A stretch of DNA of 64,000 nt from Streptomyces rubiginosohelvolus (GTDB taxonomy: Bacteria > Actinomycetota > Actinomycetes > Streptomycetales > Streptomycetaceae). Location: positions 1-64,000 of the forward strand of contig NZ_BMTW01000002.1 in NCBI RefSeq assembly GCF_014649875.1. Reading direction: 5' to 3'. Shown in pieces: positions 9,034 through 17,875 of the stretch. The position numbers and the translations under genes are program-made. How positions within the stretch are numbered: position 1 is the stretch's first letter; the number at the start of each line of letters is the position of its first letter. The notes beneath the pieces were generated by a model. The model had not been told where the DNA came from and searched no databases. It worked only from the letters and a program-made list of their open reading frames with translations.

Positions 9034-9283
9034 TGTCGCCTGACCCCCTGGCCCCATGGACGTCGGCCGACCGGTCAGGAGCTCGCTCACACGTCCCCCC
9101 GTCCACCGTCCGTGCATGCCCTGCCGGCCGCCCCGGGGAGCGCCCGCTCGATGCTGCGGCGCACAGCCGCCCGGCGAGCACCCAGCCGGCGGTACGCCAG
9201 CGTGGTGCACGCGTCGCGGGCGGCAGCACCCCCGCTTCCGCGTCCGTCGGCTTTCCCGTGCGTTGCCGCTCCATCCGCACTCC
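9034..9283. other. Non-coding gap
   Basis: About 250 bases between the aceB terminator and the SMI1 gene stop. Short open frames exist on both strands, but none has a ribosome site plus recognisable protein. I see no repeat or RNA structure here. Confidence 0.5.
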
Positions 9284-9889
9284 TCACCCGAACCCGTAGC
9301 GCCGGTTCATCTCCTGCATGTCCCAGGCCACGACGATGTCCGCGTCCGGCTCGCGCCAGTCCAGGAAGCCGTCGTCGTCGACGTACGGCTCGTACTCATC
9401 CCAGTGACCGTCATGGAGACCCTGGGCCGTCGACTCAAGGAACGCCCCGAGCGACGCCGACGCCCCATCCTCGGAGAACGATCCGCCGCCGTCCTTGGTG
9501 TGGTCTCCGATCCGGCCGAACGAAGGCCCGGGCGCCTGGCTGATAAAGAGGCTGTTTCCGCATCCGTCGTCGGCGAGCGGTATCCAGCGCGCGTCCCACC
9601 AGGTGTGCTCCCCCGGGCTCCGCTCCTGCTCCGCGCGCCGGTATGTGCGGTACTCCGCCACGATCAGACGGGTGCCATGGAGCCGGTGAAGCGGCGGCAG
9701 GAGGAACTCGCCCGACCCATCGTGCCGGGCCAGCGAGGCCGCCAACTCGGCCGGAAAGGCGCAGCCGGTCGTGTCCTGTGCCGCCTGGATCTTCCCCGGG
9801 GCGGCCGGCGGAGGAAGCCCCGAGTGGCTGCCTGGGGCATTGGCGCGCAGCCAGTCCTCGATGCCGTCCCATGCCTCGTCAACGGTCAT
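9284..9889 (-). CDS. SMI1/KNR4-family protein
   Basis: 201 residues from ATG at 9889. Features of the SMI1/KNR4 (SUKH) fold are FPAELAASLARHDGSG in the first third, the WWDARWIPLADDGCGNSLFISQ core and SLGAFLESTAQGL near the C terminus. The C-terminal tail is very acidic. In bacteria SUKH proteins often act as immunity proteins for contact-dependent toxins or as stand-alone domains of unknown role; no toxin gene is adjacent. Oriented away from malate synthase, without a visible operon partner. Confidence 0.85.
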   Translation of the reverse strand: MTVDEAWDGIEDWLRANAPGSHSGLPPPAAPGKIQAAQDTTGCAFPAELAASLARHDGSGEFLLPPLHRLHGTRLIVAEYRTYRRAEQERSPGEHTWWDARWIPLADDGCGNSLFISQAPGPSFGRIGDHTKDGGGSFSEDGASASLGAFLESTAQGLHDGHWDEYEPYVDDDGFLDWREPDADIVVAWDMQEMNRRYGFG

Positions 9890-10055
9890 GGCCGGCAGCC
9901 TCGCGGAGGACGTACGGGCACCGCAAGAGTGGGCCGGCCATCGCCCGGGGGCGGTGCGGGGCGGGGGCGTCCGGAGGCGGCGCGGCAGTCGGCACGACGG
10001 GAGGGCGGCAGGGGGCGGCACGGGGATGACCTGGTGATGCCCGCCCCCTGGATCG

Positions 10056-11033
10056 TCAGTCCGCCAGGACCACCGTCCGCTGGGCCGAGAAGTCGCCCCA
10101 CTTGCCGTCCGGGAGCTTCGCCCTGAGCTTCACCGAGTAGCGGGTGCCCGCCGGGTCGGGGAGGTCGAGCCGGTAGGTGGCACGGCCCTTGGGGGGCGTA
10201 CCGCCCCAGACGATGGTGGTGGTCAGCTTGCCGTTCATGTACAGCTCGTACGCGGGGATGGTCCCGCCCGTGTCGGGCTGGTCCCAGGACAGGTCCAGGG
10301 CGAACAGGTCGCCCGCCTTGGCCACTTCGGTCCGCAGGCCGGTGGGGGCCGTGCTCGCGGGGGCGCCGGGGGCGGACGCGGTGGTGAGGTCGAGGGTGTT
10401 GCTGTCGGCCGAGGATTTGTCGGAGGCGTCCCGGGCCCGGACGGTGAAGGTGTAGACGGTCCCCGGGCGCAGCCCCGTGAGCTTCGCCGTGGTCTCGGAG
10501 GCGGGGACGCTGTGGATCCGGGAGTCCTCCTGGTAGATGTCGTACGAGGTGACGCCGACGTCGTCCTTGGCCGCACCCCAGGTGAGCGTGGCTCCACGGC
10601 TTCCGTCGGCGCGGCCGGTCAGCTTCGCCGGGGTGGTGGGGGGCTCGTCGTCCTTCGGCGGGGTGGCCTGGGTGGTGACGGGGACGGCCTTGCTGGGCGC
10701 GGAGAGGTTCCCTGCCGTGTCCTTGGCCCGGACGCTGAAGGTGTAGTCCGTCGAGGCCGTCAGACCGTCGACGTCGATCATGGTCTTCGTCATCGGGACG
10801 CTCTTGACCTTGCTCTTTCCCCGGTAGACCTCGTATCCGGCGACTTTCTCGTCGTCGGGGGCGGCCTTCCACATGACGTGCACCGAGGTGGAGCTACTGG
10901 CCTGGGCGGTCACGTTCTCCGGCGTGCCGGGCGGCTGGGTGTCGGCTTCGGCGGTACCACCGCAGGCGGAGAGGAGGGGGGTCAGAAGCAGGGCGGAACA
11001 GGCCAACGCGGCAGATATGTGGGGGCGTTGCAC
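10056..11033 (-). CDS. Lipoprotein with fibronectin type III repeats
   Basis: 325 residues from GTG at 11033, which has GGAAGG six bases upstream; ATG at 11048 is the alternative. The signal peptide ends in a lipobox (LLTPLLSACGG), so the protein should be anchored to the membrane outer face. Three FN3 domains follow: about 35-125 and 135-220 are close copies (VAGYEVYRG.., VTSYDIYQE..), and about 230-325 is more divergent (IPAYELYMNG). No catalytic domain is attached. FN3 repeats usually space carbohydrate-active domains, so a free-standing set may be an adhesive or binding protein. Divergent from the DinB-like gene. Confidence 0.85.
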   Translation of the reverse strand: MQRPHISAALACSALLLTPLLSACGGTAEADTQPPGTPENVTAQASSSTSVHVMWKAAPDDEKVAGYEVYRGKSKVKSVPMTKTMIDVDGLTASTDYTFSVRAKDTAGNLSAPSKAVPVTTQATPPKDDEPPTTPAKLTGRADGSRGATLTWGAAKDDVGVTSYDIYQEDSRIHSVPASETTAKLTGLRPGTVYTFTVRARDASDKSSADSNTLDLTTASAPGAPASTAPTGLRTEVAKAGDLFALDLSWDQPDTGGTIPAYELYMNGKLTTTIVWGGTPPKGRATYRLDLPDPAGTRYSVKLRAKLPDGKWGDFSAQRTVVLAD

Positions 11034-11209
11034 GGTGGTGCCTTCCATCCGGACAGCAATGGTCCAGACCTGTATGACATGTCGTGGGGGCCTCCGACAA
11101 GAGTCCGGCCGGGAACCTTCCGCTATATGCCGGGTTGCGTCGCCCGCCGCGCCGCTCCGGACAGGTGCGTCGACCGATGAGTTTCCGGTGGCGGAGGTGT
11201 CTTCTCTGT

Positions 11210-11839
11210 ATGGACACGCATGAGACCCCCGCGCCTGCCTCGCACGAGCCCGCCGGCCTTCCTGACCTGGAGCCGGCCGCCCGGCGGATCGCCGAACTGC
11301 TCGGTCCGGTCGACGACGGCGCGCTGGACGGACCCACCCCCTGCCCCGACTACGCCGTACGGGAGCTGCTCGGCCATCTCACCGGGCTGGCCACCGCCTT
11401 CCGCGACGCCGCCCGCAAGGACCTCGGGCCGAGCACGGCCACCTCCCCCGACGCGGCCCTCCCCGTCCTCGACGACGACTGGCGCGAGGTGTTGCCCCGG
11501 CGGCTGGAGGAGGTGGCGGCGGCCTGGCGCTCGCCCGACGCCTGGACGGGCATGACCCGGGCGGGCGGGATCGAGCTGCCCGGCGAGGTGGCCGGGGCCG
11601 TCGCGCTCAACGAACTCGTGATCCACGGCTGGGACCTGGCCCGCTCGACCGGGCAGCCGTACACGGCGGGCGAGGCCGAGCTGCGGTCCTGCGAGGTGCT
11701 GCTCGCCCCGGACGAGGACGACCCGGACCGCGGAGGCATCTTCGCGCCGCCCGTCCCGGTGCCGGCCGACGCCCCGCTGCTGGACCGGGTGATCGCGCTC
11801 AGCGGTCGGCGCCCGGACTGGCGGCCGTCGGTGGTCTGA
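11210..11839 (+). CDS. TIGR03086-type DinB-like metal-binding protein
   Basis: 209 residues. The N-terminal four-helix bundle is of the maleylpyruvate isomerase/DinB type: LDGPTPCPDYAVRELLGHLTGL carries one histidine ligand, and LNELVIHGWDLARSTGQP is the C-terminal signature with the other metal ligands. Members of this group use low-molecular-weight thiols such as mycothiol or have unknown roles. Start ATG at 11210 with GGAGGTG about ten bases upstream. No operon partner; a hairpin follows. Confidence 0.8.
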   Translation: MDTHETPAPASHEPAGLPDLEPAARRIAELLGPVDDGALDGPTPCPDYAVRELLGHLTGLATAFRDAARKDLGPSTATSPDAALPVLDDDWREVLPRRLEEVAAAWRSPDAWTGMTRAGGIELPGEVAGAVALNELVIHGWDLARSTGQPYTAGEAELRSCEVLLAPDEDDPDRGGIFAPPVPVPADAPLLDRVIALSGRRPDWRPSVV

Positions 11840-11870
11840 GGCAAGGAGGCCCGCCACATCACGGATGCGT

Positions 11871-11901
11871 GAGGCACCGCTCGGTTTCGTCCAGGTGCCT
11901 C
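11871..11901 (+). terminator. Possible terminator
   Basis: GAGGCACC and GGTGCCTC form an eight-pair stem with a 15-base loop, 32 bases after the DinB-like gene. Moderate strength. Confidence 0.45.
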
Positions 11902-12001
11902 TCTCACCGAAAAGTGCCTTCTTCCCCGTGGTGGACCTGCCCGCCTACGGTTCCAGAACACGGGACAGCACACGGGAAGAGACCGCTGGGAGCGCCCCCT
12001 C

Positions 12002-12379
12002 ATGACCATCCTCAAAACCTACGCGCGCCTCTGGGCCGACGACCTCGACCAGGCACTGCCGCTGCTGGAGGAGCTGACCGGCGAGCAGCCCCATCTGCGC
12101 ACGGCCTTCGAGGAGATCGCCCTCGCCGCCATCGGGAACTTCCTGGTCATCGCGGGCCCGGCCGAGGAACGCGCGCGGTACGCCCACGCCTCCGCGACGG
12201 TCGTCGTGGACGACCTGAGCGCTCTGCAGGCCACCCTGAAGCGCGCCGACGCCACGATCACCACTCCCGAGACCGCCGGGCCGACGGGGCGGTTCCTCTA
12301 CGCCCGGCATGCCGACGGAGTGGAGATCGAGTACGTCGAGTGGACGCCGGAGCTGGTCCGCCGGATCATCCGTCCCTGA
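12002..12379 (+). CDS. Small VOC/glyoxalase-like protein
   Basis: 125 residues with one beta-alpha-beta-beta-beta module pair: YARLWADDLDQALPLLEELTG, IGNFLVIAGPAEE and a C-terminal FLYARHADGVEIEYVEW. This pattern is typical of single-domain vicinal-oxygen-chelate proteins in Streptomyces. The usual metal-binding histidine and glutamate set is not obvious, so enzymatic activity is doubtful. Start ATG at 12002. It is convergent with the alpha/beta hydrolase downstream. Confidence 0.7.
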   Translation: MTILKTYARLWADDLDQALPLLEELTGEQPHLRTAFEEIALAAIGNFLVIAGPAEERARYAHASATVVVDDLSALQATLKRADATITTPETAGPTGRFLYARHADGVEIEYVEWTPELVRRIIRP

Positions 12380-12410
12380 CCGCCGCGCGCACCCGCGCGC
12401 ATGAAGCCTC

Positions 12411-13094
12411 TCAGCTGGTGAAGAACTCCGTGATGTGCGCCGCCACCTGGTCCGCCCGGGTCTCGTGCATGCGGTGGCCGCCCGGGACCGTGATCAGGCG
12501 GCAGTCCGGGACGAGGGCGGCCACGTCCGCCTGGCGGTGCTGTTCCATCTCGCTCTCCGGGCCCCCGGTGATGATCAGCGTCGGGGAGACGATGTCGCCG
12601 AGGTGCTCGGCCGCGTCCGGGCCGGGGTCGGCGAGCTGGTCGTGGACGGCGGGGACCGCGTTCTCGTCGTAGTCCACCGGGCCCTCGGCACGGCCGGCCG
12701 GCCCCGGGTCGCCGGGGAACGGGGCCGGGGTCTCCACCAGCACCAGCCGCTCCACCCGGTCGGAGTGCTCCTGGGCCACCAACCGGGCGACGACGCCTCC
12801 CATGCCGTGGCCGACGAGGCCGACCCGGTCCAGCTCCAGTTCGTCGAGGAAGCCCACGACGTCCTCGGCCATCAGCTCCAGGTCGTAGTCGTCGGGCCAG
12901 TCGCTCTCGCCGTGGCCGCGCAGGTCCAGGGCGTAGACCCGCCACTCCTGGCCCAGCAGGGTGCCGGCCGCCTCCCAGTGCGCGGCCGAACCGCCGAGGC
13001 CGTGCAGCAGCACGACGGGCGAGCCGAACGCGTCGCCCCAGGCCCGGTACGCGAGGCGCACATCGCCGACATCCACAACAGACTGATCTTCCAT
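12411..13094 (-). CDS. Alpha/beta hydrolase with glycine at the nucleophile position
   Basis: 227 residues with a clear alpha/beta-hydrolase fold: VVLLHGLGG oxyanion loop, LDLRGHGESD, and C-terminal GGHRMHE with the catalytic histidine. The nucleophile elbow reads G-H-G-M-G at residues 95-99, where Ser, Cys or Asp is expected at residue 97. The codon is GGC, one base from the serine codon AGC. Either the protein is a non-hydrolytic binding relative, or this is a point mutation or sequence error. Expressed alone on the minus strand. Confidence 0.85.
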   Translation of the reverse strand: MEDQSVVDVGDVRLAYRAWGDAFGSPVVLLHGLGGSAAHWEAAGTLLGQEWRVYALDLRGHGESDWPDDYDLELMAEDVVGFLDELELDRVGLVGHGMGGVVARLVAQEHSDRVERLVLVETPAPFPGDPGPAGRAEGPVDYDENAVPAVHDQLADPGPDAAEHLGDIVSPTLIITGGPESEMEQHRQADVAALVPDCRLITVPGGHRMHETRADQVAAHITEFFTS

Positions 13095-13152
13095 GCCCCC
13101 GACGCTACCGCCGACGGGCGGCCGCCCGCGCCACGGGTCCCGGACGCGCGCC

Positions 13153-13186
13153 GGCCCGGCGGGACCGTGCGGGGTCCCACCGGGCC
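13153..13186 (-). terminator. Terminator after the first NCS2 permease
   Basis: GGCCCGG-C-GGGACC pairs with GGTCCC-AC-CGGGCC around a short loop, just past the stop of the permease read on the minus strand. Confidence 0.65.
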
Positions 13187-13215
13187 GCTGTCACGAGGCG
13201 GACATCCCCCAGGGG

Positions 13216-14679
13216 TCAGTGGACGCCCACCCCGGCGGCCGCCGGCACCACGTGTTCGCCGGGCTGCTGCTCCTCGTCCGCCGCCTCCGGCTTGCGGCCG
13301 AAGTGGTTGAAGGCGAGGTTCAGCACGATCGCCACCACACAGCCGGTGGAGATGCCCGAGTCGAGGACGACCAGCAGGCTTTCCGGGAAGGCGTGGTAGA
13401 ACTGCGGCGCCGCGATCGGGATCAGGCCGATACCGAGGGCCGCCGCCACGATCAGCGCGTTCTCGCCCTTCTCCATGGCAGCGGTCGCCAGGGTCTGGAT
13501 GCCGCTGGCCGCGACCGTACCGAAGAGGACGATGCCCGCGCCGCCGAGCACCGGGAGCGGTACGAGGGCGATGACGGAGGCCGCGACGGGGACCAGGCCG
13601 AGGACGATGAGGATGCCGCCGCCCGCCGCGACGACGAAGCGGCTGCGGATCTTGGTCATGGCGACGAGGCCGACGTTCTGGGCGAAGGCGCTGCACATGA
13701 AGCCGTTGAAGAGCGGGCTGATGGCGCTGCCGAGGGTGTCGGCGCGCAGACCGCCCTCGATGATCTTCTCGTCCGCCGGGCGGCCGACGATCTTGCCGAG
13801 GGCCAGCATGTCGGCCGTGGACTCGGTCATGCAGACGAGCATCACGATGCACATGGAGATGATGGCCGCGATCTCGAACTGCGGGGCGCCGAAGGCGAAC
13901 GGGGTCGGGAAGCCCACCACGTCGGCTTCCTTGATGGCGCCGAAGTCGGTGATGCCGGCCGGGATGGCGATGAGCGTGCCGATGACCAGGCCGAGCAGGA
14001 TCGCGATCTGCTGGAGGAAGCCGCTCAGCAGCTTGCGCAGGGCCAGCACGATGACCAGGGTCACGGCGGCCATGGTGATGTTGGTCATCGAACCGTAGTC
14101 GTCGGCCGTGGCGTTGCCGCCCTGGGACCAGTTGAAGGCGACCGGGAGGAGCGAAACGCCGATCAGGGTGATCACGGTGCCGGTGACGACGGGCGGGAAG
14201 AAGCGCACCAGTTTGCAGAAGTACGGGGCGAGGACGAAGCCCAGAAGACTCGCGACGATGATCGCGCCGAAGATCACGGCTATCCCGTCGTGGCCCCGGT
14301 CCTTGCCTATCGCGATCATCGGGGCGACCCCGGCGAACGAGACGCCGTTGACGAAGGGCAGCCGGGCGCCGACCTTCCAGAAGCCGATGGTCTGGAGCAG
14401 GGTGGCGATCCCCGCGGTGAAGAGGCTCGCCCCCATCAGGAAGGCGGTCTCCTTGGCGGTGAGGCCGACGGCCGGCCCCACGATGAGCGGCGGGGCCACC
14501 ACGCCCGCGTACATGGCGGCCACGTGCTGGAGGCCGCTGGTGAACATCTTCAGTGGGGGGAGGGTTTCGTCGACCGGATGTTTCCGGCCGTCACCTGCTT
14601 CTGCTTCCGTGACGGCGTCGTCCGTCACGTCGGGGGAGGCTGCGTCTGCGTCTTTGCGAAACCTGGGCTTAGCGGCCAC
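13216..14679 (-). CDS. NCS2 urate/xanthine-type permease
   Basis: 487 residues with 12-14 predicted membrane helices. It belongs to the nucleobase-ascorbate transporter (NCS2) family that imports purines with protons or sodium. The family signature QNVGLVAMTK is present around residue 340, followed by IRSR; the glutamate of VCMTESTADMLALG lies in the preceding helix. The N-terminal 45 residues are polar and acidic, the C-terminal 25 likewise cytoplasmic. It is about 53% similar by eye to the second permease at 16404, and the two flank the deaminase. A terminator lies downstream. Substrate within urate, xanthine and guanine is inferred from the neighbouring deaminase and urate oxidase. Confidence 0.92.
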   Translation of the reverse strand: MAAKPRFRKDADAASPDVTDDAVTEAEAGDGRKHPVDETLPPLKMFTSGLQHVAAMYAGVVAPPLIVGPAVGLTAKETAFLMGASLFTAGIATLLQTIGFWKVGARLPFVNGVSFAGVAPMIAIGKDRGHDGIAVIFGAIIVASLLGFVLAPYFCKLVRFFPPVVTGTVITLIGVSLLPVAFNWSQGGNATADDYGSMTNITMAAVTLVIVLALRKLLSGFLQQIAILLGLVIGTLIAIPAGITDFGAIKEADVVGFPTPFAFGAPQFEIAAIISMCIVMLVCMTESTADMLALGKIVGRPADEKIIEGGLRADTLGSAISPLFNGFMCSAFAQNVGLVAMTKIRSRFVVAAGGGILIVLGLVPVAASVIALVPLPVLGGAGIVLFGTVAASGIQTLATAAMEKGENALIVAAALGIGLIPIAAPQFYHAFPESLLVVLDSGISTGCVVAIVLNLAFNHFGRKPEAADEEQQPGEHVVPAAAGVGVH

Positions 14680-14889
14680 GGCGGTTCCTCCGGTCGGTTA
14701 CACGTCGTCGGCGACGTGGGGTTCAGGGAGGTGGTGCGTAAGTGGTGCGGTGGTGCTTGCGGCTCTCTCAGGTGGTGCAGGTCGTGCAGAGGGGGGTGCG
14801 GAAGGGGCGCGCACGGGGGTGTGTGCGGGCAGCGTTCATCACCGGTCCGGCGGGCGCGCACCATGGGGCGCGCGTCCGCCGGACCGGCT

Positions 14890-14916
14890 GCCGTGGACCC
14901 CGCTCGGGTCCACGGC
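14890..14916 (-). terminator. Terminator after 8-oxoguanine deaminase
   Basis: GCCGTGGACCC and GGGTCCACGGC form a perfect eleven-pair stem with a five-base loop, 53 bases beyond the deaminase stop on the minus strand. The rest of 14680-14969 shows no coding frame I can support. Confidence 0.82.
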
Positions 14917-14969
14917 GGCCGGTCTCGGGCCGTCCCCCCAGACCGGCCGGTCGGGGATGCCGCCGGGGG

Positions 14970-16358
14970 TCAGGCCCCGGCGGCGATCTGCGCGAGGCGG
15001 CGGGCCTCGTCGCGGGTGACGCGGGCGATGGCGTCCTCGTCCACCGTGGTGAGGTGGTTGCCCTCGACGACCGGCTTGCCGTCGACGAGGGAGAGGGTCA
15101 CCGGGGCGGCCGCGCCGAAGATGAGCGCGGTCACCGGGTCGGCGATCGAGGAGTGGGCCAGGGTGTCCAGCTTCCACAGGACGAGGTCGGCGAGCTTGCC
15201 GGCCTCCAGGGAGCCGATCTGGTCGGCGCGGCCCAGCACCTGGGCCCCGCCGAAGGTCCCGAGGCGCAGGGCCTGACGGGCGTTCAGGGCGGCCTCGCGG
15301 TGGGCGCCGAGGCGGTTGATGAGCAGCGCGTTGCGCAGCTCGGTGTGGAGTTCGCCGGACTCGTTGGAGGCGGTGCCGTCCACGCCGAGGCCGACGGGTA
15401 CACCGGCGGCGAGCATGTCGGGGACCCGGGCGATGCCGGCGGCGAGGCGGGCGTTGGAGGACGGGCAGTGGGCGACGCCGGTTCCCGTACGGGCGAAGGC
15501 GGCGATGTCCGAGTCGTTCATGTGGACGCAGTGGGCCATCCACACGTCGTTGCCGAGCCAGCCGGTCGACTCGAAGTACTCGGTCGGGCCCATCCCGAAC
15601 AGCTCCTTGCAGAACTGCTCCTCCTCGACGGTCTCCGAGCCGTGGGTGTGCAGCCGCACACCCTTGCGGCGGGCCAGCTCGGCGCCCTGGCGCATCAGTT
15701 CGGTGGAGACCGAGAAGGGCGAGCAGGGAGCGACGGCGACCTGGGTCATGGCGTCGAAGGAGGCGTCGTGGTGGGCGTCGATCGTCGCCTCGGTGGCGGC
15801 GAGCGCGCCCTCCAGGGTCTCGACGGCGAAGTCAGGGGGCAGGCCGCCGTCCTTCTCGCTGCGGTCCATGGAGCCCCGGGCGAGGGTGAAGCGTACGCCC
15901 ATCTCACGGGCGGCCCCGATGATGGCGCCGGACAGGTCGCCGGAGCCCTTCGGGAAGACGTAGTGGTGGTCCATGGCGGTGGTGACCCCGCCGCGGGCCA
16001 TCATCGCGAGCGAGCCCTGCGCGGCGGCGCGGGCCATCGGCTCGTCGATGCGCGCCCAGGTCGGGTAGAGGGCGACCAGCCAGTTGAAGAGGTTGTGATC
16101 GGTGGCCAGGCCCCGGGTGATCCACTGGTAGAAGTGGTGGTGGGTGTTGACCAGGCCGGGGGTGGCGAGGTGCCCGGTGCCGTCGATGCGCCGGACGACA
16201 CCGGTCAGGCCCTCCGGGGCCTTGCCCGCGCCGACGGACTCGATGCGGTTGTCCGCCACGACGATGTACCCGGAGGCGTACTCCGTGTCGTGGGCGTCGA
16301 CGGTGGCGATCGAACAGTTCTCGATGACGATGCGCTGAGGGTCTGCCGAAGCTGCCAT
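14970..16358 (-). CDS. 8-oxoguanine deaminase (guanine deaminase-like amidohydrolase)
   Basis: 462 residues from ATG at 16358, which has AAGGAAG upstream. An amidohydrolase of the cytosine deaminase/TrzN subgroup: NTHHHFYQWITRG carries the first two metal histidines, VRLHTHGSE the third, AHCVHMND the fourth and GLGVDGTASNE the catalytic aspartate. The NTHHHxYQ form is characteristic of 8-oxoguanine deaminases, which convert 8-oxoguanine to urate and ammonia. That would feed the urate oxidase two genes away without xanthine dehydrogenase. Guanine deaminase is the alternative. It sits between two NCS2 permeases on the same strand. Confidence 0.85.
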   Translation of the reverse strand: MAASADPQRIVIENCSIATVDAHDTEYASGYIVVADNRIESVGAGKAPEGLTGVVRRIDGTGHLATPGLVNTHHHFYQWITRGLATDHNLFNWLVALYPTWARIDEPMARAAAQGSLAMMARGGVTTAMDHHYVFPKGSGDLSGAIIGAAREMGVRFTLARGSMDRSEKDGGLPPDFAVETLEGALAATEATIDAHHDASFDAMTQVAVAPCSPFSVSTELMRQGAELARRKGVRLHTHGSETVEEEQFCKELFGMGPTEYFESTGWLGNDVWMAHCVHMNDSDIAAFARTGTGVAHCPSSNARLAAGIARVPDMLAAGVPVGLGVDGTASNESGELHTELRNALLINRLGAHREAALNARQALRLGTFGGAQVLGRADQIGSLEAGKLADLVLWKLDTLAHSSIADPVTALIFGAAAPVTLSLVDGKPVVEGNHLTTVDEDAIARVTRDEARRLAQIAAGA

Positions 16359-16403
16359 GGCGCTTCCTTCTTCTCTCTGTGGCGATGTGGGCACGGCAGG
16401 ACC

Positions 16404-17807
16404 CTAGGAGGATTTGAGTGCCACAGCGTTACGGCTGTGGGTGCCGAGATGGTGGAAGAACAGGTTGAGCACGACCGCGACCAGTGCTCCCGCGCTGATC
16501 CCGGAGCCGAGGACAGTCTGCGCCCAGGCCGGGAATCCGGCGTAGAAGGTGGGCGCGGCGAGCGGGATGATGCCCGCGCCGAGCGCGACGGCCACCAGGA
16601 TGATGTTGGAGCTGTCGTCGAGGCCCGCCTCGGAGAGCGTACGGATGCCGCTGACCGCGATGGAGCCGAAGAGGACGATGCCGGCGCCGCCGAGGACGGG
16701 CATGGGCACGAGCGAGACGACCGCGCCGAGCACCGGGAAGGCGCCGAGGATCAGCAGGGCTCCGCCCGCCGCCGCGACGACGTACCGGCTGCGGACGCGG
16801 GTCAGTGAGACGACCCCGACGTTCTGGGCGAAGGCGCTGGTGGGAAAGCCGCCGAAGACCGGGCCGAGGAGGGTGGCGATGCCGTCGGTGCGCAGGCCGC
16901 GGGTGATCGTACGCCCGTCGGTGCGGCGCTCGCAGATCTCGCCGAGGGCGAGCATCCCGGCGGAGGACTCCGTCATCAGGACGAGCATGACGATGCAGAG
17001 CGAGAGGATCGCGGCGGGCTGGAACTCCGGCGCTCCGAAGGCGAAGGGCGTCGGCAGGGCGGCGAGCGGTGCGGACTTCAGCGCGGAGAAGTCGGCGAGT
17101 CCGAACGGGATCGCGGCCAGCGTGCCGACGAACATGCCCACCAGCAGGGCGACTTGCTTGAGGAAGCCGCGCCCGAAGCGCTGGACGAGCAGGATGACGA
17201 CGAGGGTGAAGGCGGCCAGCGCCAGGTACTTCATGGCGCCGAAGTCGTCGGCGGTGGCGTCGCCGCCCTGCGCCCAGGCCACGGGCACGGGCATGAGGGT
17301 GACGCCGATGAGGGTGATGACCACGCCGGTGACGAGCGGCGGGAAGAAGCGCAGCAGTCGGCCGAAGAACGGCCCGACGGCCAGGCAGAAGACTCCGGCG
17401 ACGAGCACCGCCCCGTAGATCGCGGGGAGTTGGTGGCCCGGTGCGCTGGTCTCGGCGATGGCGAGCATCGGCGCGATCCCGGCGGAGGAGGCTGCGTTGA
17501 CGAAGGGGAGCCGGTTTCCGGCGAAGGGGCCGAGACCGATCGTCTGGAGGATGGTGGCGAGTCCGGCGATCAGGAGGCTGGCCGCGATGAGCCGGGTCAT
17601 GCCGGCGGTGTCCAGGCCGACGGCCTGGCCGATGATCAGCGGAGGGGTGACGACGCCCGCGTACATGGCGGCGATGTGCTGGAGCGCGGCGGGGACGAGC
17701 CGCGCGGGGGGAAGCTTCTCGTCGACCGGGTGAACTGCCGTGTCGGCGAGGGTTTTCGAGGGGTCTTTGCCTGGGCTTTCGGCCGGCCCCGTTGCAGGCT
17801 GTGCCAT
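16404..17807 (-). CDS. NCS2 urate/xanthine-type permease
   Basis: 467 residues, paralogue of the permease at 13216 with the same order of helices. The signature is QNVGVVSLTRVRSR, and VLMTESSAGMLALGEICERR precedes it. The N-terminal tail carries HPVDEKLPPARLVPAALQHIAAMYAG, beginning the first helix. It lies upstream of the deaminase with 45 bases between them, so permease and deaminase are probably co-transcribed. A strong terminator separates it from the urate oxidase operon. Two related permeases in one cluster suggest different purine specificities or affinities. Confidence 0.92.
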   Translation of the reverse strand: MAQPATGPAESPGKDPSKTLADTAVHPVDEKLPPARLVPAALQHIAAMYAGVVTPPLIIGQAVGLDTAGMTRLIAASLLIAGLATILQTIGLGPFAGNRLPFVNAASSAGIAPMLAIAETSAPGHQLPAIYGAVLVAGVFCLAVGPFFGRLLRFFPPLVTGVVITLIGVTLMPVPVAWAQGGDATADDFGAMKYLALAAFTLVVILLVQRFGRGFLKQVALLVGMFVGTLAAIPFGLADFSALKSAPLAALPTPFAFGAPEFQPAAILSLCIVMLVLMTESSAGMLALGEICERRTDGRTITRGLRTDGIATLLGPVFGGFPTSAFAQNVGVVSLTRVRSRYVVAAAGGALLILGAFPVLGAVVSLVPMPVLGGAGIVLFGSIAVSGIRTLSEAGLDDSSNIILVAVALGAGIIPLAAPTFYAGFPAWAQTVLGSGISAGALVAVVLNLFFHHLGTHSRNAVALKSS

Positions 17808-17826
17808 GGGTGTTCCCTCCGGGATG

Positions 17827-17864
17827 ACCGGCCGCCGCCCGTCTATGGGCGGACGGCGGCCGGT
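17827..17864 (-). terminator. Terminator of the urate oxidase operon
   Basis: ACCGGCCGCCG and CGGCGGCCGGT pair perfectly (11 bp), extended inward by CCC/GGG, between the urate oxidase stop and the permease start. Confidence 0.85.
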
Positions 17865-17875
17865 TCAGTGCCGCG

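Noticed and set aside
7247..9280. Long minus-strand open frame opposite malate synthase
   Set aside because: Val/Asp/Gly-rich low-complexity translation, no domain; it is the antisense shadow of aceB, common in high-GC DNA.
9034..9283. Possible small minus-strand protein between aceB and the SMI1 gene
   Set aside because: Two short frames could be joined only by assuming a frameshift, and neither has a ribosome site or known relative.
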